Part shown: positions 51,071 through 63,388 of the stretch, one piece after another
How the letters are laid out: every line of letters begins with the position of its first letter
Position numbering within the stretch: the stretch's first letter is position 1
Assembly: GCA_016785225.1 (NCBI GenBank)
Contig: JAFBJZ010000607.1
Span: 790,870 to 854,869, forward strand
Length of the DNA: 64,000 nt
Direction: 5' to 3'
DNA from: Psettodes erumei
Lineage: Eukaryota > Chordata > Actinopteri > Pleuronectiformes > Psettodidae
The notes under the pieces: generated by a model
What the model was told of the DNA's origin: nothing
The model's database searches: none
The model's input: the letters and a program-made list of their open reading frames with translations, nothing else
Translations under genes and position numbers: made by a program

Positions 51071-51827
51071 AAGAGTGACAGCATAAATGTAAGTTTTGAC
51101 AGCATTTTTATTGAATTCCACTGTTTGATCTTGGAAACCTAGCAGGATTTAGCTTCATCACTGATCCCAGTGACTGACACAATGTTTAACATCATGATTT
51201 CCAGTCTTCAACCTTCCACTGTGGGTGAGGCTCAATGTGAATAATTTCTTTCCATAATGGTTAATTCTGACTCAGTTGTCACTTCCAGCTTCCGGAGGAG
51301 AAAATAAAGATCTCAAAGATGACTCATAATGTTGATCCCATACTGGGTTTTATTGCTCATGGCAGGAGTCACCTTGGTAGTGAAGACGCCATCTTTTCCA
51401 AATGTCTCACTTTTGAGAGCACATCTTCAGTTTTGCAAACCTCCAGCTTTGCCCTCATTAGTTATATTAGTTAGGGAACTGATTCAGTGCTAACGCATAG
51501 GCTACATCCATCAGGTGCTCAATGAGCTCATTGGTTTTTGTTCCTGACTCTGTAATCATGTTTTCCTCACAGTGTGCTATGCGTAGCTGTGGCAGTGCAT
51601 CCCACTGAGTGGCCTTTGAGTGTTTCTTCAGTTCTGGCACAGTAATGCTGGAGAATCACCCACACAGCTGTAATTCTAAAAAAATATGTGTCATTAGACA
51701 GGGCACTGAAAACAAATCATCTTGTGTCTAAATTTCCTGTAAATTTGATTTGAGAATCCAATGAGCAAACAATCTTGCAGCGGTAGTAGTTTATGTTGAT
51801 TTTAAATAATTTCTAAATCCTTTACAG

Positions 51828-51885
51828 GAAGAAAACTGCTCTTCATCTCAGCATGAAAACCAGGACCATCACAGCAGTAACACAG
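51828..51885 (+). CDS. Candidate exon of the unidentified + strand gene
   Basis: A 58-base segment is bounded by a good acceptor (CTAAATCCTTTACAG|) and donor (ACAG|gtagga). It is open in the frame starting at its first base (EENCSSSQHENQD...) and ends after one base of a codon. That remainder exactly fits the large exon at 59610, which begins with the last two bases of a codon; the join would make Asp. This is supported only by splice signals and phase, so it is a prediction. The upstream exon carrying the start codon was not found. Confidence 0.4.
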
Positions 51886-54800
51886 GTAGGATCCTTCTTG
51901 CTGTATCTCCCATGCCTCTGTCAACTGAAGTTCTGCATTGAACTTATAATCATACCCTACATTCTATGTGATTAATGTGATGTGTCTGTCATTCTGGGAT
52001 TCACAGCGCCAAAGTAGGAAATGATAATGATCTTTAGTAAGTGTGTCATTTCCTTTGTTGCACCCATGTGTTGTGACTGGAACAAAAAAGATATGGTTGA
52101 TTGACATGTAACCTAATTATAATCCCTGTAAAGTTGAAACCATTTCACTCTGTTGCTTAGAAACAGCCAGCTCTGTGTGCCACGAATGCCTCGTCAGCTC
52201 CAATAACTGTATACAGTTGCATAGATAATTGTGCAGTTTTTAAATGGCACCTGAGTGACAAGACAAGATGTTGATGCTTTGAGTGGCTGCCATGCAACTA
52301 AATATACTGTGAAGTTAAGAGCGTGTCTTCTCTTAAATAAAAATGCAGAGATGTAAAAAGTTCATCTTCCTGAAGGAAAATGGTAAATACTTGAGTCAGT
52401 GAGTCAAGCAAGTTAAAATGTTTATGAAGTACAGCCTCTGCTTTGTGTAATTGCTACAGTTTTGTGACATGTTATGTTGTGTTCTCTTGTAGATGAGGGG
52501 ATTTGCTCATTATAGCTATATATATAGCCTATACACAAACTCTACCCCCTGTGACACCCACATTAAGCCAGTTCAGTTCAATTCAGCTGTCAAACCCAAG
52601 TATGAAAAATATCTCAGGACATACACTGTGTGCTTCCTGCTTTCCTCCATCCTGTGCAAAACAGTGCATTCATGCAAGAGTGGCTCTAAATCATATTCTT
52701 CCTAAGTGATATATTTCATACAAAAAGATGAGAAATTATGTCAAATTAGTCGACGAATTATCAGTGAAAGTGCAGCAAATGAAAAGGTGTGACATGTGCC
52801 ACAAGAAGGTTTGCTCTTGAAAGTAAGACCACACATGGATTCCAATCTCACAACATAAAAGTAAGTGAATCAAATGAAGGCTACTTGGAAACACATATTA
52901 GATGATATCCAAGTGCAGCCCCTCTCATACTTTCAGCTTCACTGCTGCTGTTCTATTTGTGCAACCAAGTGTCACTCACAGGCACAACACTGGTGATCTG
53001 CAGCTCTGCATCTCAAGAGAATTTTAATCTGAAATGAGCGAGGTGAAATAAACGTTTTCATGGAAGTTCCTCCAGTTACAGTGGTTATCATGTTAAGGGA
53101 CAGGTCCACAAAATAGCTTTCATTTTTCACACAGCCTCCCATGGAGTACTGTGGGTTTATCTACTTGTTTATGTGCAGAGGAAATTTGCATGCTCACAGA
53201 ATCAGACTAGTCAGTCCCATGAGGGGGTGGCTGCCTGTTTTTCTTTTTAAAGTCTGTGCCCACACCACTCCTCATAAATAATAAAGATTTGTCTTTGTTT
53301 ATTGAATTTTTAAGCAGTAGACAGGCATGGATGGCAATGTCAGAAGACTTTTCTTGGTCATTGCAGTTGACATCCATTGACACCAGAAACTCCACTGCAT
53401 TCAGGGAGAGGGTAAAGGAATACCAATGACAGTGAGACACCATACACTGATTTTCCTCTGTGAAGTGAGGTCTAGTTCGGGGGCAGCTCTCCTGAGGCAT
53501 GGCCGTCTTTCAAATGCTTCTTTAACAGGGCAGCATTGTATGCCTCCCTAGCATCCCAGCTGTAATACAGTTGGCTACTGAGAGTCCTGCCTCCTGGTCC
53601 TGCTTGCAGGGCATACTCAGTGAAGGATGTTCCAGCCCTAAGGAGCCAATGCCTTTGTTCCCCATCAAAGTCTCAATATGTGCAGTGGTGGTGTGTCAGA
53701 GTGGAGGGGACGAGAATGCCAGCCACCATGATCGTGTTGCAGTTCATGATGTGATAGAGTTCACAGGATCGAGTTTGCCCCTCTACCCTCCAGCTTTCAA
53801 GCCAAGTGAAAGAAGAAATGTTAACATATTAATCATATATTTTGGGCAGCAGGTCTGTCATTGACAGCAGTTAAAGGCTTACAAGGCACTAACTGTGGTC
53901 AGACTTTGTGTTAAGGTCACCTTTTCAGAGCTGAAGGAGAAGCTAATATACTGTATGATTCTCGTGTCCAGATCCTGTACCGGGTGCAAGCTGCTGAAAC
54001 AAAGGCAAGTAAGGCGGGATCTGCAGAGGGAGAACTCGGCCGGGAGATTTAATGGTCCCCCATCAGAAGTGCTTGCATGTGATGTTGTCCACCTTTTTAA
54101 TCTTCTGATGCTGACGTCTTACACATCTTAACTCTGTGCTGTAGCTTCACAGCAGGTGATGCAGTTATCAGGCTTCACCCACCAAATCTTGTTAGAGGGT
54201 AAAGTGTTTGAACACTGCAGCTTTGCTTCCAGTTAACCATCTTGGCCTTCCATTAAATACCAACTTGTCAAAAGCAGGAGTTGACAAGACTCAGCTACAA
54301 CTATGTATGCTTCTACTTACCAGCAAATCTTCCAGCAGTGCTAGTTTTAAGATGACCCGTATTTACAGACAAGGATCTTCACATCCTAGTCTGTTTATGA
54401 CAGCTATTTATAGCACAGCTGTCAAAAATATTACATGGAATTTCCCCAAAATGCCCATAGAGATAATTACACCATCTCCCCACACCGTTTCCATTTGCTT
54501 TATATCATGTTGCATTAATCAGTGTTTGATGAGTGTACAATGTCTATTTATTAACTGGCATGGTGTTTTTTGTGAATGAACATGAACATTGCCTTCTCAT
54601 TAATGAACAGCCATGAATTTATATTTCATTTGTTCTTTTATTTCTTTTATGCACCTTTTGTTTGTCTTTGTATGCAAAAGAGACAGAGAAAGAGAAATAT
54701 TGTCTGCCATTTTAAGAACAGACAATGTTTTAAAGTGCATTTTTTAAGCAGCATCAAGTGTTCACAATTGATTCCATAATCACAGAAACATATAATGTAC

Positions 54801-55582
54801 CATTTCTTTAAATACAACATATTTTAATGGTCCCTGTGACACCAATTTTTCAAGCTTAGTTATTTAAATTTTCATGTAAATGGGCTTAACATCCTTACAT
54901 GCAGTACATCTGATACATAGGATAGTACAGTATTTGGAAAATAATATTAATAATATTCCATTGGTTGTCAATTCAAAGTAGGGTTTGAAATCATTCAGAA
55001 CAACTGAACTGATAATTACTCTCTCACACATTGAACCTCATGCAACACTATAGATAATACACCCAACTGTCCCTCTGTTCAATCACAAGCTCTAATGAAG
55101 AAAACCTATATTCTCACATCTTTGTTTTATTCTTCTTATCATCATAATCTGCACAATTACAATTTATGAACTTCACGTTCAATGTATCCCTGTATGCACA
55201 GGGGATATGGAGTATATACCGCCTTTATCCAGAAAGAGATAATTGGTCCCTCTGAGGATGTGAACCAGTCACGCTATATATGCACAAGGAGGCTCTGCTG
55301 TAGCCATGGTAACTGAAGATTGAATTGATACCCCAATTTTATTTGAACAAACATATATCAATAAAACCATAAAGCTGCTAGATCCCTCTGTGTCTCTCTT
55401 TGTGTCTGCAATCTTTTGAAAGCTTGCCTACTCACTGTCTATCCACTTTCTTCTTTTTTCCTGTGAAATATTTCCTCAAAAACTGACTCTTATCAATAAT
55501 AACGCAAATTGCAGTATGCAGGTTTGAGGTTAAATATGGATATTAATGATTTGACTGAAAATATGAAGGTTGCACCAACTGT

Positions 55583-55630
<48 letters not shown>

Positions 55631-58600
55631 TCAGTTGCATCCCTATGCACTCCAGCAATGGTCATTAAAGCTACTGCACTTTTTTTCAAGGAAGATATAA
55701 AGTAAGAATATCAATGTGCTTCTTGTAACGATAGGGACAATCTAGCTTTAACGTAATATTTAGATTCAAGTCACTCAGTTAAATCAGCCCATTTTATTAC
55801 ATACCACATTCATTTATAACTACCCAGAACAACACACGACTGTCACTCCAGCTGTTTATTTGTTTGTGGAGCATGATTTAGTAAGCGAGTTAGATTTTAA
55901 AGGAAACCCAAGTGGATACACAGCAACAATATCCACCTTAAAATCTTATTTACTCCTCAAAATACCATCACTGTCACTTACTTACTGTTGGTGGAATATA
56001 CTGCACATTATTCTAAGACAGTAGACCATAAAAGATGTAATGAAAAACTTAGGGAAAAAAATGAACTGTATCTTTTTTTAAAATCTTTTTTTGTATCATT
56101 TTCTTACCACTTCAGTTTTACATCATCAATACATAACAAACTACAAATTTGAAACTGAGATAACTTACATAAACTGTGTCAACAAGCAGTGGTACACAGG
56201 TAAATGAGCAGAGAAGATTCACTGACATACAGAAGCTGAGAAAAAATTGAACCAAAAATTCTGTTTTCAAATGTGGCCACTAGAGAGCACTATTGTATAC
56301 ATAAACAATAAGGGATGTACTCTGCACATGGACATAGAGTATGAGTATGAGCATGTGAGGGTGAATGTCTCTATAAATGCATGTGCCTATAGAATTTTTG
56401 TGCAACAGCTATACTTCATTTATTTTAATCTGACCTGTAACCTCATATCTGTGGCTTTCAGTGCATAGCAGTAACATTTGCTTCAGCTTGCTGCTGACTG
56501 TCTTCTTTCTCTTAAATGAAAGAGATGCACCACCACAGGGCTCCCCATCACCTAAAAATGACAAAATATTTCTTGGTGTGGCTGTCAGACTCCATATCCT
56601 TGGTCAGACGGTGCTGCTGACATTTCCGGTAGGTGTCTGTTTTATTGCTTTGGCATTTAGAGGGGAAGCTGTAGAGACCTCTCTGACACATAGCTGGACA
56701 GAAAAAATGTTGTGTCTGGATCACAACCATTGTTTCCATGACAACATCAGTGTTGACACCAGGGGGAAACTGGGGTCTGGCGTTTGTTTTGAGTGTTCAC
56801 TAATAAGAAGAGAAGAAAACAACATGTGGGTAGGCCTACTGAATGGAAGTGGATAAAATGGCATTAGAGTTGAATGAGTGAGTGCTGCCATGCTCACAGC
56901 TGTTGGTGAGAAAGCTGTTTTATCTCAGCAGCCATTGGGGGTAATTGTCTCATGCTGAGTTGAGCAGAGAGACTTGCAAGTATTAATGTATGTATGTATG
57001 TTTGCCAGGGGAAGGCTCACAATGCAGATTACTACAGTCCTTTGTACAGTAGAGCGACAACTACAGCAAATAGCATTGCTTGATTTTAGCTGAAAAATAA
57101 ACTGCCCTGAGTGACCTAACAGAACAAACAGTTCCAGAGGATATGGACATTCTGTGACACAAAATACATATCAATAACAATATGCTATTTTAATAGAGTT
57201 TGATATGGTATTGTAATTAGTGAGGCAAAAATGCATGACACCAAATACTTAGTGGTATTCCCCTAATGGTAAATCTAAAACACAAGATGTCAAAGAATAC
57301 CTTTGCAGTGTTCATATGGCAGCCACTCAAAGGGATGAATTGAGGCATCTGATCATTTTGTTTCAGTTGAGGAGGCTGTGGGGAATCAGGATGTAGTCAG
57401 AGTACACGACGAGTCGGCAGAGATCTTATTAGCAGTACCAATGTGTATTATTCAAAGAGCTGGGGGATGCTTGTGTTGCTGCATCTGATTAACTTATTAT
57501 TATTCTGTTGAACTTGATTTGATTTTTGACAGCTGAAGCCTCTCTTCAACAGTCAGGACACATTTGAAGAACAGAAATGCTGTACCTGTTTGGCTCAAAA
57601 ATCCATGGTTTGGCTAGTTGCTAACATGACACAAATTTCAGGCTACATACAGAGTGGTGATGAGTTAACAAAGTATGACTACTTTGGGGTTGGATTAGTA
57701 GAACCATTGTATATTTCTTTACAATTGTAAAGAAAATGTAGTAACAAGAGGAAGTGTGCAGCCATGCGAGCAGCTTTGTGAGGCTGTACTTGTGCACAGC
57801 GGTTCTTTGAGCTAAATGTTAAAGTCAACATGCTACCATACTCACAGGTGACAGTGCTATCATGCATTTGTCATGTTAACAATCTTCAACATTTTAGCAC
57901 ACCGCTATTTACAGTCAGTATATAGGTAGATAGCATACAGGTTCCGACTTATCACATAATAGAGATGATATTGCAAGGCAGCACTGGGTCCTTACAGGAA
58001 AAATGAGTATCTGTACCAAATATCACACAAAGTGTATTCAGTAGTTGTTGAGGCATTTCAGCCTGATCAGCATTGCCATCCCTTGTGTGACAAATGTATT
58101 TATAATGTCAATTTCCATGATGGATTATAAATTCAATAAATAACTTCTATTTAAAACATTGAGTTAGGACCAACTGGTCCATAATTTATCCTTTTCTCCA
58201 AACTTTGCATTTGTGTTAATAAATTAAAAATAACACTTGTTTGTCAACAAACCTGCTGCAGAAGATATATATTCTGAAGGTAGGGGCAATATGGTTCGCA
58301 GTAGAATTAAAAGTAGAAGTAGAATTTAAAACTTGATTACTTGGAGATGGGTAGAGCCCCTCATTATTAGTGTTTGGCTGCATCACAGTCACAGTAATAA
58401 ATCTGACTTAGCAACTTTATACCATTCATTTGTCAGATTTCCAGTCTCTGCATGCCTCCTCCTTTTTACACTTTATTAAAGAGGGTACAGCTGTTGAGCA
58501 TGGTGTTTTTTTAATGATTCCACCATCTGCAATGTAGTGGAGCTTAACACTTCACAGCATGCCAGTTTTCCTGCTTTGGTCGAGTACCCTCTTTTGTGTC

Positions 58601-59609
58601 ATAATAAGTCCTGCAAAGTCCTGTTTGTGAGAAATTATACCCAGGCACACTTGAAAATGAAATTCCTCTCCAAAATGTTTTCAGGCTCAGCACACGATAC
58701 GTCATTTTACATTTTTCTGTTGTTTGTGCAAGATAACAAAAAAGGTCCTTCTGTGAGACTTGGACAAAACTGTGGTATTTTGTACTACAAAAGTACTACA
58801 GTGCTAAAATACTATATCCTACTAATATAATGTATTATCCTTTTTGTTGGAGAGCTGAAACCTCTAATAGCAGTTGCATCTTTAAAGCCAAATGTCTTAA
58901 AAGGTAACATCTGTTGGGGAGGCTCCTTTTTATCCAAGAAAGAGGCAACAGATGCTTCTTGTTCAGCAGACTATCTTCATAGAGATGTTCTACCTTATGA
59001 TAAGAAAAGACACTGTAGGTGTGACAAATTAGTGTATCTTTTGGGATGAGTTAAAGATAATGAACATAGTTTTGTATTTTCATTAATGCAACCCAGCATA
59101 ACAGACACAACAACAACAAACCACTAAAAATACCATGTGTGACCAATCAATCCATGGCAACTTTGCTTGCCTGTTGCTCACAAAGCAGATTTCACGTGGA
59201 AGCTGTGATCAATATCTCTGACCTGGATATCTAGCTGCTTTTCAACACCATCCGTGTCGATACACACATTCATTACAGATGATGCCCACAGATAAAGCAC
59301 TGGTGATGCAGCTGCGGATCTATAATGCCATTTTAAAAAGGAAAAAACAGCATTGAATGGCTTATGAATGGTAATGAAAGGGGGCTGGTTGACAGCCGTA
59401 AGACTACCAGACTCTGACCTCTTTGGGATTTTACTGTGTGCTTTGCTGTAGTAGCGAAAGGGTGCCACACTGCAACAGCTTTGGTGCACTCTTGGTGGCC
59501 TGGACAACTAGGGCAGACAATTGAGATTGGGTAAAGCCAGAGGACAAAAAAACATTGGAAATCAGTTCCACTGAGCCTGACATGGTCCATTTGTGTGTGT
59601 CCATTTCAG
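51886..59609. other. Probable intron or intergenic DNA
   Basis: No recognisable exon was seen. The stretch holds a GA microsatellite at 55587, a perfect RFX X-box-like motif at 55300, a CTCF-like motif at 56277 and AT-rich sequence. If the exon at 51828 is real, this is an intron of 7.7 kb. Confidence 0.45.
55587..55629. repeat. (GA)n microsatellite
   Basis: About 20 GA units. The frame through it gives only Arg-Glu repeats. Confidence 0.97.
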
Positions 59610-61321
59610 ACGATGGTCTCAGGCTTGAGTCTATACAGAAAGGATCACCAAAAACATCGCAAAGTAGAGGAAAGAAGGCAATTGACATGGCTACTCTGCG
59701 GCGCCAACCAAGATCCAGAACATCTTCAACTCGGCAGGATCGCGGTTCCAGTTCTTCCACTGCATCTTGCCCTGTCTTCTCTGGACCATACAGTGACCAT
59801 GAAGAGGATCCTCCACTGCGCCGCCAATCCTCCCCTCTACTCAAAGGTTCCCTTTCCAGTCTCCACAACCTTAGTTGTCCAAGCCCCAAAGGTTCTCTTT
59901 CTAGCCTTCAGGGGTCTGTTCCCTGCCTCCAAGGATCATTACCAAGTCTCCAAGGCCCTCTGCATGGTTTCCAGGGCTCTTTACCCAACCTGAGGGAATC
60001 AATGTCTCGGATGAAGAGGCGGTCGCTGGGCAGCCTGGACAACTCAAGCCCCAGCCTCAGTGAGCGGAGTACCAGCCCTAGCCTACAGAGTGGCAATGGC
60101 AGCTCAAGTGATGATGATGGCAGTTGGGACACAAACAGCTGGAGCTCAGGGGCCACCTGCCTGCTTAGGACTCCTGTTAAGCAAGATAGCATTAATGCAT
60201 CAGGTGAAAAATCTTGCACCACTGACCAGGCATCTGCTACTGTGATTGCTGAGCCTGAAATCATTTACCAAAATCTTATCTTCTCACGTTCTACTGCTAA
60301 GACTGAAAATAAAGAAGATTGTGCTACCCAGAGGGCTTCCACAGTACTGAAGAAAGATGCGGGGGTTTCCTCCTCTTGCCTGGGTAAGAAGGCTACTATG
60401 GCCTTGTGCCATCAGCGCGACAGGAAGGCTGAGGACAGGCGCAAGTTCTCACAGTTTCTGAATGAGGTGACCTGCAGGGTGCTGAAAGCTAATGGTGGTC
60501 CTCCTCAGCAACAGTCCACCCTACGACATTGCTACCCGTCTTCTCCACCACCTCCACCATCAACCCCATCTCACCCGCCTCTAATAACTACACTACATTC
60601 AGCACCAATAAACCCACCACCACCATCAGCATCAGCGACAAACCTGTGGTACAGTCCGACTAGCTCAAATCTCCAGACCATCAAGGAGTATGACTCAAAG
60701 GACATTTCCACTTCCATTCACCATTGGAGCAGGACATTACCAAGCTGTAAGATCTTAGAGCCTGGGGACATATTGAGGAAAGTGAAAGGGGAAAGTCACT
60801 TATACCAAGACCATGACCTGGAGCTTTGTACAAAGATCCAGGCACAGCCCTCCACTGGGAGACTTTATCTAGAGACAGACATTGATAGAGTGAGGAGACT
60901 TGATGAACTGGTAGCTAATGGCACCCTGGAGAAAGAGAAGAATGAGAAAGGACTGGAGAAGGTTATGGAGAGAGGGAAGGAGAGGGAAAACAGGATTCCA
61001 TGGGAGAGAGATTGTGGTTTGGGGATGGAAAAGGGGAAGGAGAGGGAGAAGAGAAAAGAGAGCACTTGGCACCGAGGAGGTGAGAAAGGAAAAGGAAAGG
61101 AAAAGGATAAAGGTACAGAAAATCCTTGCTGGGAAAAAGACAGAAGGACAGAAAGAGGGAGGGAGAAGGAGAAGAAAGTGATACATTCCAGTTATAAGCC
61201 CCATCCTCCTCAATCAGCTTCCAGTGGATGGGGTAACCCCTGCCCTGTCTTCAGCTGGCCAGAAGGATTTCCCAGAATGTCCTACAGGTCTACCTCATTG
61301 CCCAGACCTCTCCATATCACT
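59610..61321 (+). CDS. Large internal exon of an unidentified, mostly disordered protein
   Basis: This exon holds about 570 open codons, far longer than chance in this DNA. It is bounded by an acceptor (TGTGTCCATTTCAG|) and a strong donor (ACT|gtgagt at 61322). I do not recognise the protein. It is Ser/Pro-rich and mostly low complexity. In order it has a Ser-rich N-part, five tandem heptapeptides of type GSLxxLQ, a Ser/Asp-rich stretch ending SWSSGATCLLRTP, a more ordered short block DRRKFSQFLNEVTCRVL, a proline run, a block TDIDRVRRLDELVANGTL, and about 130 residues very rich in Lys, Glu and Arg (likely helix). It lies divergent from dlk1, the position held by BEGAIN in mammals. The sequence does not resemble what I know of BEGAIN, so I assign no name. 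Read-through past the donor would stop at 61357, and a first ATG at 59555 lies before the acceptor. A scaffold or cytoskeletal role is a guess. Confidence 0.7.
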
Positions 61322-61867
61322 GTGAGTATCCCAAGAAATAAAAGCTGGTTCACCTAAATTTAAAAAATACACATCTTCTCCCTTACCTCTGGTGGCAGAG
61401 TAGTGAAGATAGTGTCAGTTGTATTATGGTGACTCCTCAGTACAATTTGAGTAGAGAGGAATTTGTTTGAGTTACCCATAGCAATAGAATTTTAAATTTG
61501 GCAACATGTTTTTTTTTCAAAAAACAATGTCCTGTACTTTGTATGTGGATAACTGAGGGTTCCAGATTAAACCGCTTACGATTTGACAGTCACATTAAAA
61601 GTCACATTAAAAGACTTTAGAGTTAAATTATTAATGAGACGTAGGTCTATGAATCTGTTGCTCCAATACATGCTGGGAGGAATCCCAACACATTTGCCTA
61701 CAATCACATGATCTTCACTCAGCCAGTCATTTGAATAATTCCCATGATTTAAAATATCCTCTCATTTTGGCCTTATTTAATGTGCCAGCGCAAGATGGCA
61801 GCATCTAAAAATCCATCCCCAAATTGCAAGAGCATCATATTAGCTGGATAAGAATTAAGGATTATTA
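61322..61867. other. Intron or 3' flank of the unidentified gene
   Basis: This begins at the gtgagt donor and contains no convincing further exon. An AATAAA at 61337-61342 lies just past the donor and might end a shorter unspliced transcript. Confidence 0.45.
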
Positions 61868-61871
61868 TTAA

Positions 61872-62199
61872 CCCCTTAACGCCTGAATTTATTTCCAATT
61901 ATCCCCCCAAAAATTTGGTGTGTGTTTTTGCTTTCAAGTAGATGCTAAATTAAGTTGAGAGTGTTAATTTGAGTATAGCACATACAATAGATATAAAATA
62001 TATATAAATCTATTATTATCTATTATCGATGATGCAAATTAGCGACAACAGGCAATAAAGGTAAAAAAATACCTGTTCCCATCTCAGGTATGAAGATTAT
62101 TTTATTAATGTAACAAAGCAATACTAATACAGATGCTATTTTGGCTGTTTTGGAGCAGAAGTGGTTTGTTGCTAAATCGCGACAATAGGCGTTAAGGGG
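61872..62199. mobile_element. piggyBac-like MITE
   Basis: A 328-bp element has terminal inverted repeats CCCCTTAACGCCT (61872-61884) and AGGCGTTAAGGGG (62187-62199), identical over 13 bases. TTAA flanks it on both sides (61868-61871 and 62200-62203). A TTAA target duplication and CCC-type termini are piggyBac features. The inside has no coding capacity, so it is a non-autonomous copy. Perfect 13-bp termini suggest moderate age. Confidence 0.85.
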
Positions 62200-62203
62200 T
62201 TAA

Positions 62204-63388
62204 GGATTATTTTAGCCATATAAGATCATCATCCTGAATTACTTAATTCTGGAGCAAGAGGGCCCTGGTTGAACTTTTTAGTTCACAAAATGCAACCCTT
62301 TTTACAAGACAAGAAAGCTGACTCACTATGTTCATGAGCAACCTGTTTCTGCCTTTCTACAATATTTGTATATGGTATCTATGTTAGAGTACTGTATATG
62401 CTAAGATTGAGTTAAGTTTATGGTCATAGGAGGTAAAATATAGAATGGCTATATTTTGGCAACTAGAACATTTGGTTACAGGTTTTTACAAAATCTGCAT
62501 TAATTGCAAAGCTGTGAAAGGACATGAACTCTCGTCTCCTCCATGAAAGTTGTGTTACACATCCACCAGCCTGACCTCCACACTTTCCACCTCATTACAC
62601 AAAAGTCATGCATGCAACACTGTAATTCATGAGGTGCTGCATTGTCCAGTCAATGGAATTCCTGGGGATAGCCTACTGGGTTGCACAACACCCTGTCAAC
62701 ATTTTTTATAGATTATTTCTTTGGTAGAAACTATGACTATTTGATGGCATTATTGCTGGACTGACCTAGGTGTTTTTGTTTCTTAACATCTTTTATCAAA
62801 ATGACTGTACTGTAAAAATGGATGCATGCACCAAGTGTAATTCTTTTCACAGTGAAAGCCAAATTCTATTATCTACAGGCTAGAACACAGAGAAAAATAT
62901 TTGCTAGAAATCTGTTAGTGAATGTTCCTCAAATTAGTTTAGTGTCTTGATCAAGGTTAGATGTTGGTCTGACTTAAAACCATAACACAGGATCATGCTG
63001 AGTGCAGACAGTGCAGAGTGCAATCTTAATGTAGCTGAGATATCATTACATCTTATGCAGTGATGACATCCTGCATGGTTACAGTTATTCTAATTCTAAG
63101 AAATTATGTCATAGGAGAAGATGCAGGGTGTTGGAAATCAGGAGCTCAATGATTAAAATCAAGCAAGCCTGCGATGATTTCATTCAATCTTTACTCAAGG
63201 CTGTGATATGGAAAATAAAATCTGAAAACATCATTCATTACTATGATGTAAATAGGGGAATTGAATAGATTTCGTGCAGTAAATGCACATGAATGCAGTT
63301 TATGTCGGAGCATATCCTCACTCTATTCCAATACAGACTCTGAATCAAAGCATGACCTGCAGTTTGAAATAATCTCTTCTCACAAGAT
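62204..63388. other. Non-coding DNA, no gene seen
   Basis: AT-rich sequence with only short frames. It could still be intron of the gene to the left, but no splice-bounded exon of the right phase was convincing. Confidence 0.5.

Noticed and set aside
60865..61213. Minus-strand frames rich in Leu, Phe and Ser
   Set aside because: Reverse complement of the Lys/Glu-rich segment of the large exon.
62484..62519. Possible terminal exon after the large exon (acceptor GGTTACAG, short frame to TGA)
   Set aside because: Phase fits but it encodes only 11 residues with no support; acceptors like this occur by chance.
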